DNA from: Photobacterium sp. TY1-4
Lineage (GTDB): Bacteria; Pseudomonadota; Gammaproteobacteria; Enterobacterales; Vibrionaceae
Direction of reading: 5' to 3'
NCBI RefSeq assembly: GCF_025398175.1
Contig: NZ_CP099735.1
Coordinates: 1,116,001 to 1,180,000 of the forward strand
DNA length: 64,000 nt
In this document: piece after piece, positions 61,200-64,000 of the stretch
How the letters are laid out: each line of letters starts with the position of its first letter
Numbering within the stretch: the first letter of the stretch is position 1
Translations under genes and position numbers: made by a program
Notes under the pieces: model-generated
The model's database searches: none
The model's input: only the letters and a program-made list of their open reading frames with translations
What the model was told of the DNA's origin: nothing

Positions 61200-61817
61200 T
61201 ACATCCCTTTTGTAAAACATGCCCGATTGCCGTGGTCTTTCTTATCTTTAGTCAATTCTTGCCGTAATACCAGTTTCGCGCGTCAATAACGTGTTGATGT
61301 TCACCACAAAAACGGACTTTCAACCTGTAAGCGCACCTTCGACCGAATCGGGCCGTTTCTGGTTTCAGTTCTGGTTTCAGTTCTGGTTTCAGTTCTGGTT
61401 TGCCTTCTGGTGCAGTTTCCGGGGCTCATCGGGCTGCCTGACAACCCGCTCAAAATGTAATCCATTACAAATCGATATTCTTTTCCCTTTGGGAAATCAA
61501 GTGATACAAGATGCATAAAAATGGACAAACCCTATCAATAATTGTCTGATAAATATCTAAAACACCAGATTCTTGCATTTCACACGCGCCGAAGCACTGC
61601 TCAAAAAGCAAACGGTTTCCATCTCATTTTCAACAGATTTGGTTATCAATGGGTAGATTTCAGCATCACAGCAAGTAAAATGTGATCAATGTCGCGAGAT
61701 ACGCCGGGCATCTTCCTTACACTGCTCTCATGACAAGGCGATGACGCAAGGGGCCAATATAGAGCCACCGCATTCGCCGGAGAGAATTCGAAGATGCAAC
61801 ACTTAGAGGGTAAACAC
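61200..61817. other. Intergenic region with a 12-bp repeat
   Basis: This 618-base stretch separates the outer-membrane protein gene from xapX. It contains a 12-bp tandem repeat at 61357-61415 and is otherwise AT-rich on the right. Open frames across the repeat encode artificial-looking FWFQ or TRTE repeats and are not accepted as genes. Confidence 0.6.
61357..61415. repeat. 12-bp tandem repeat, about five copies
   Basis: Three perfect TTCTGGTTTCAG units are followed by TTCTGGTTTGCC and a partial TTCTGGTGCAG. The array is intergenic. Confidence 0.93.
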
Positions 61818-61988
61818 ATGAACGAAATTCTGCTTGCCACCTTTGCAGGCTTAATTGTTGGCTTGTTTTTTTCAGCCGTAAAACTGCCGCTGCCAGCGCC
61901 ACCTGTGCTGCCGGGCATTATGGGCATCGTCGGTGTTTACCTGGGCGGTATTGCCTACCAGGCCATTGTTGAGCGCTTTTTCTCTTAA
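61818..61988 (+). CDS. XapX domain protein
   Basis: This encodes a 56-residue membrane protein with two hydrophobic segments (about 4-21 and 31-50) joined by KLPLPAPPVLPGIMGIVGVY, the XapX signature. AGAGGG lies eight bases before the ATG. It is 42 bases upstream of deoD. The family is named from nucleoside-utilisation loci, so a link to nucleoside uptake is plausible, though its biochemical role is unknown. Confidence 0.85.
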   Translation: MNEILLATFAGLIVGLFFSAVKLPLPAPPVLPGIMGIVGVYLGGIAYQAIVERFFS

Positions 61989-62030
61989 CGCTTTCACTTT
62001 TCTTTTTTCATACATTCCTAGGAGTAAGCT

Positions 62031-62741
62031 ATGGCTACCCCACATATCAATGCTGAACTTGGTGATTTTGCCGAAACGGTCCTGATGCCAGGCGATCCGC
62101 TGCGCGCGAAATTCATTGCAGAAAACTTCCTGGAAGATGTAAAGCTGGTTTGCGACGTTCGCAACATGTTTGGTTACACCGGCACGTATAAAGGTAAGCC
62201 GGTATCTGTGATGGGCCACGGGATGGGTATTCCGTCATGCTCTATTTATGTTCACGAGCTAATCAAAGATTTCGGCGTCAAGAACATCATCCGTATCGGT
62301 AGCTGCGGCGCCGTACATGATGATGTGAAGCTGATGGACGTGATCATCGGGATGGGCGCCTCCACAGATTCCAAAGTCAACCGCATTCGCTTTAACAACC
62401 ATGACTTCGCTGCAATTGCAGATTTCCACCTGCTGGAAACTGCGGTTAACCAAGCGCGCCTGCAAGACGTGCCGGTTCGCGTCGGCAACGTTTTCTCTGC
62501 TGACCTGTTCTACAGCCCGGAAGCGGATCTGTTCGACAAGATGGAAAAACTTGGCATGCTGGGTGTCGACATGGAAGCTGCCGGTATCTACGGTGTGGCT
62601 GCTGAGTTGGGTGCCAAGGCCCTGACGATTCTGACCGTCTCTGACCACATCAAACGTGGTGAGAAACTGAGCGCTGAAGATCGTCAGAAGTCGTTCGCTC
62701 AGATGATGAATGTGGCACTGGAAACCGCCATCAACATCTAA
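62031..62741 (+). CDS. deoD: Purine-nucleoside phosphorylase DeoD
   Basis: This encodes a 236-residue enzyme that cleaves purine (deoxy)nucleosides with phosphate, releasing base and (deoxy)ribose-1-phosphate. The hexameric-type signature is present: [55 protein letters not shown] and [17 protein letters not shown] with the ribose-binding Glu. [10 protein letters not shown] near the end carries the catalytic Asp. Its length equals E. coli DeoD (239) within a few residues. AGGAG precedes the ATG. Confidence 0.96.
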   Translation: MATPHINAELGDFAETVLMPGDPLRAKFIAENFLEDVKLVCDVRNMFGYTGTYKGKPVSVMGHGMGIPSCSIYVHELIKDFGVKNIIRIGSCGAVHDDVKLMDVIIGMGASTDSKVNRIRFNNHDFAAIADFHLLETAVNQARLQDVPVRVGNVFSADLFYSPEADLFDKMEKLGMLGVDMEAAGIYGVAAELGAKALTILTVSDHIKRGEKLSAEDRQKSFAQMMNVALETAINI

Positions 62742-62791
62742 TCCTCGAAGCGGTTGTCGCCCCCCGATGCGGCGGCCGCGTTTTCCTTATC

Positions 62792-62821
62792 GCTATACGC
62801 TGAGCCTGTTGAGCGTATAGC
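62792..62821. promoter_or_regulatory. 10-bp perfect inverted repeat
   Basis: GCTATACGCT and AGCGTATAGC enclose ten bases, 51 bases after deoD. No T-run follows. It may be a factor-dependent terminator or an operator. Confidence 0.5.
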
Positions 62822-62987
62822 AATGAGAAAAACAGGGACATTAGTGTCGACAAGGATGCAGTCACTCCGCCGGGTCGCGGCTCAATATTTTGTAAAATGT
62901 GGCGTCTTACACAATTTGAACTGGCGACGGGTCATGCCATCGCCAGCGAACCGACAGAATGAAGGCTGAGTTATCGTCTCTAATTAC

Positions 62988-63021
62988 GCACTGAATAAGG
63001 GAAGCCTCTTTTATTCAGTGC
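62988..63021. promoter_or_regulatory. 11-bp perfect inverted repeat
   Basis: GCACTGAATAA and TTATTCAGTGC enclose 12 bases, 73 bases before the zinc-ribbon gene. It is a hairpin or operator without a T-run. Confidence 0.5.
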
Positions 63022-63093
63022 CCTCCCTTCCCTTTCGATGTGGCTGCCGGGTACCCAGATGTAACCCAGGCACAAGGATAAGGTTAAGCTGGT

Positions 63094-64000
63094 ATGATCA
63101 AACCTCTGCACACGGATTGCAATGATGCCTTACTGCCGCCCGCTTGCGGCCACCTACAGCTTAATCATTGCAAAACCGTCGGTTGTCCCAACTTCGGGTC
63201 GGAAGACACCCGCCATTATGTTCTGCAACGCAATAATCCGAACCGGCCAACCCTGGTCTGCCGTGAATGCGGCGCTTTTCCGCCCATCCTGAACAACCAT
63301 GATGTCGCAGCCGAAGTCTCCCGCCTCAAACTGATGCAAAGCAGTGGCCTGCCAGCATGCAGCAATCCGGATTGTGAAAATCTCGGCCTGCCGGTCCTGA
63401 CCCACCGCCACCTGTACCATGCCTTTGGCTACAGCGGTGATCGACAGCGTTATCGTTGTAAATGCTGCCAGAGTACCTTTGTTGATCGCTGGTCAGGATT
63501 TAACGGCAAGAACCAGGTGCAACAAAAGCTGCTGGCGCTGTTGTTTACCGGCTATTCCGTACGGGATATCTGCCGCCGCCTCAGTATGAACCCGAAATCG
63601 TTTTACGATCAGCTGTCCCATATCGCCAGCCGCTGTCGCCGCCAGTTGTCGATGTTTGACGCCCGATTATTTAAACACGCGCATCAGTTGTCGCTGGCCT
63701 CCAACCTGGTGCCGCTGCAACCGAAAAGCGACAACGGAGTCAGCTGGATTGCCAGCTGCGAGGCCAATTCCGGCTATGTGGTCGGCCAGCATATCAATTA
63801 CCAACAGACGGATGTCGAGACCCCGTCGGATACCCACAACCCCTATCAGAATGATACCCGGTTCATGGCCGCGCCCGGAGCCCGCCTGGTTGAAGCCGCC
63901 CCACCCGCGCCTCAGGGAACACTGGCGCGCGTCGATGCCAAATACCGCGAGATCCTGTCCCGGCCCAATATGGAAGATCCACTCTCCAGCATGCCGCGGA
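63094..64000 (+). CDS. Zinc-ribbon protein with InsA/transposase-like N-terminus (cut by window end)
   Basis: The frame is open to the window end (302 codons). It begins at the ATG at 63094, with AAGG ten bases upstream. Two Cys4 ribbons are visible: GCPNFGSEDTRHYVLQRNNP with the partner pair VCRECGAFPPI (about 30-65), and PACSNPDCENLGLP with RCKCCQSTFVDRW (about 87-132). A helix-turn-helix-like segment follows (LLFTGYSVRDICRRLSMNPK, about 150-169). This layout resembles IS1 InsA-type transposase parts, but the protein continues for well over 130 residues with no transposase catalytic motif in the visible part. It may be a domesticated DNA-binding protein. Confidence 0.75.
   Translation, partial: MIKPLHTDCNDALLPPACGHLQLNHCKTVGCPNFGSEDTRHYVLQRNNPNRPTLVCRECGAFPPILNNHDVAAEVSRLKLMQSSGLPACSNPDCENLGLPVLTHRHLYHAFGYSGDRQRYRCKCCQSTFVDRWSGFNGKNQVQQKLLALLFTGYSVRDICRRLSMNPKSFYDQLSHIASRCRRQLSMFDARLFKHAHQLSLASNLVPLQPKSDNGVSWIASCEANSGYVVGQHINYQQTDVETPSDTHNPYQNDTRFMAAPGARLVEAAPPAPQGTLARVDAKYREILSRPNMEDPLSSMPR

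Larger units (their letters stand above)
62742..63093. other. Intergenic with two dyads
   Basis: This 352-base gap contains two perfect inverted repeats (62792-62821 and 62988-63021). No gene with support is seen, and the short frame at 62754-62969 lacks features. Confidence 0.6.

Noticed and set aside
61291-61518. Open frame encoding FWFQ repeats
   Set aside because: The repeat comes from a 12-bp intergenic array. There is no ribosome site and the antisense frame is equally open.
62754-62969. 71-codon frame after deoD
   Set aside because: It spans a dyad, lacks a ribosome site and has no recognisable features.

Overview
The window looks like a chromosomal segment of a marine gammaproteobacterium of the Vibrionaceae, most likely Photobacterium or a close relative. 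The evidence is a complete lateral-flagellum (laf) style gene set, a VxrABC-type two-component locus, a GbpA-like chitin-active secreted protein, a DUF3283-like small protein and an xapX-deoD pair. The genus is inferred from gene content, not proven. No rRNA, tRNA, CRISPR array, integrase or intact insertion sequence was seen.

Region 1 (1-10,535) holds late lateral-flagellar genes on the + strand. Four tandem flagellin genes (the first cut by the window edge) are followed by fliD-fliS-fliT-like-fliK-fliL-fliA-motA-motB (lafBCDEFSTU). Each complete flagellin gene has its own conserved promoter-like element, and most have their own terminator. The fliD operon is preceded by a near-perfect sigma-54 (-24/-12) site.

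Region 2 (10,600-25,000) is a non-flagellar block between the two flagellar arms. It contains a redox operon (FMN reductase, glutathione transferase, DsbA/FrnE-like protein) with a divergent LysR regulator and 19-bp-spaced operator-like repeats. It also holds a saccharopine-dehydrogenase-like enzyme, an EamA transporter, an unrecognised secreted protein, a HAD phosphatase and a DapA/NanA-type aldolase. It ends with a vxrABC-like signalling operon followed by a secreted glycoside-hydrolase-like protein.

Region 3 (25,086-37,804) is the early and middle flagellar arm. flgBCDEFGHIJKL plus a flagellin-like protein run on the - strand behind a sigma-54-like site. flgA, flgM, flgN and a lytic transglycosylase run divergently. 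FlgJ lacks a peptidoglycan-hydrolase domain, so the adjacent transglycosylase is the probable wall-opening enzyme.

Region 4 (37,807-47,244) has an MFS exporter and a pair of YdcZ-type half-size transporters, each next to a LysR regulator. It also has a chemoreceptor, a previously easy-to-miss 36-residue Cys-rich protein, an orphan phage CII-like regulator with candidate operators, and a von Willebrand factor A lipoprotein.

Region 5 (47,304-50,545) is the most striking locus. An rtcB RNA ligase gene is followed on the same strand by a 666-residue fusion of a Clp1/Grc3-like polynucleotide kinase and an RNase Z-like metallo-beta-lactamase nuclease. Together they could cut, phosphorylate and seal RNA ends.

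Region 6 (50,800-64,000) is mixed: GNAT, DUF4440 and small hypothetical genes with a TsaA-like gene remnant; a chitin-active LPMO; an HD-GYP phosphodiesterase; and SixA. A sugar-type binding protein then shares a strand with an OmpR/EnvZ-type pair but has no permease. The region closes with a DUF3283-like protein, a small outer-membrane protein, xapX-deoD, and a zinc-ribbon protein running off the right end. Short tandem repeats of 8-19 bp recur in or beside intergenic regions throughout the window.
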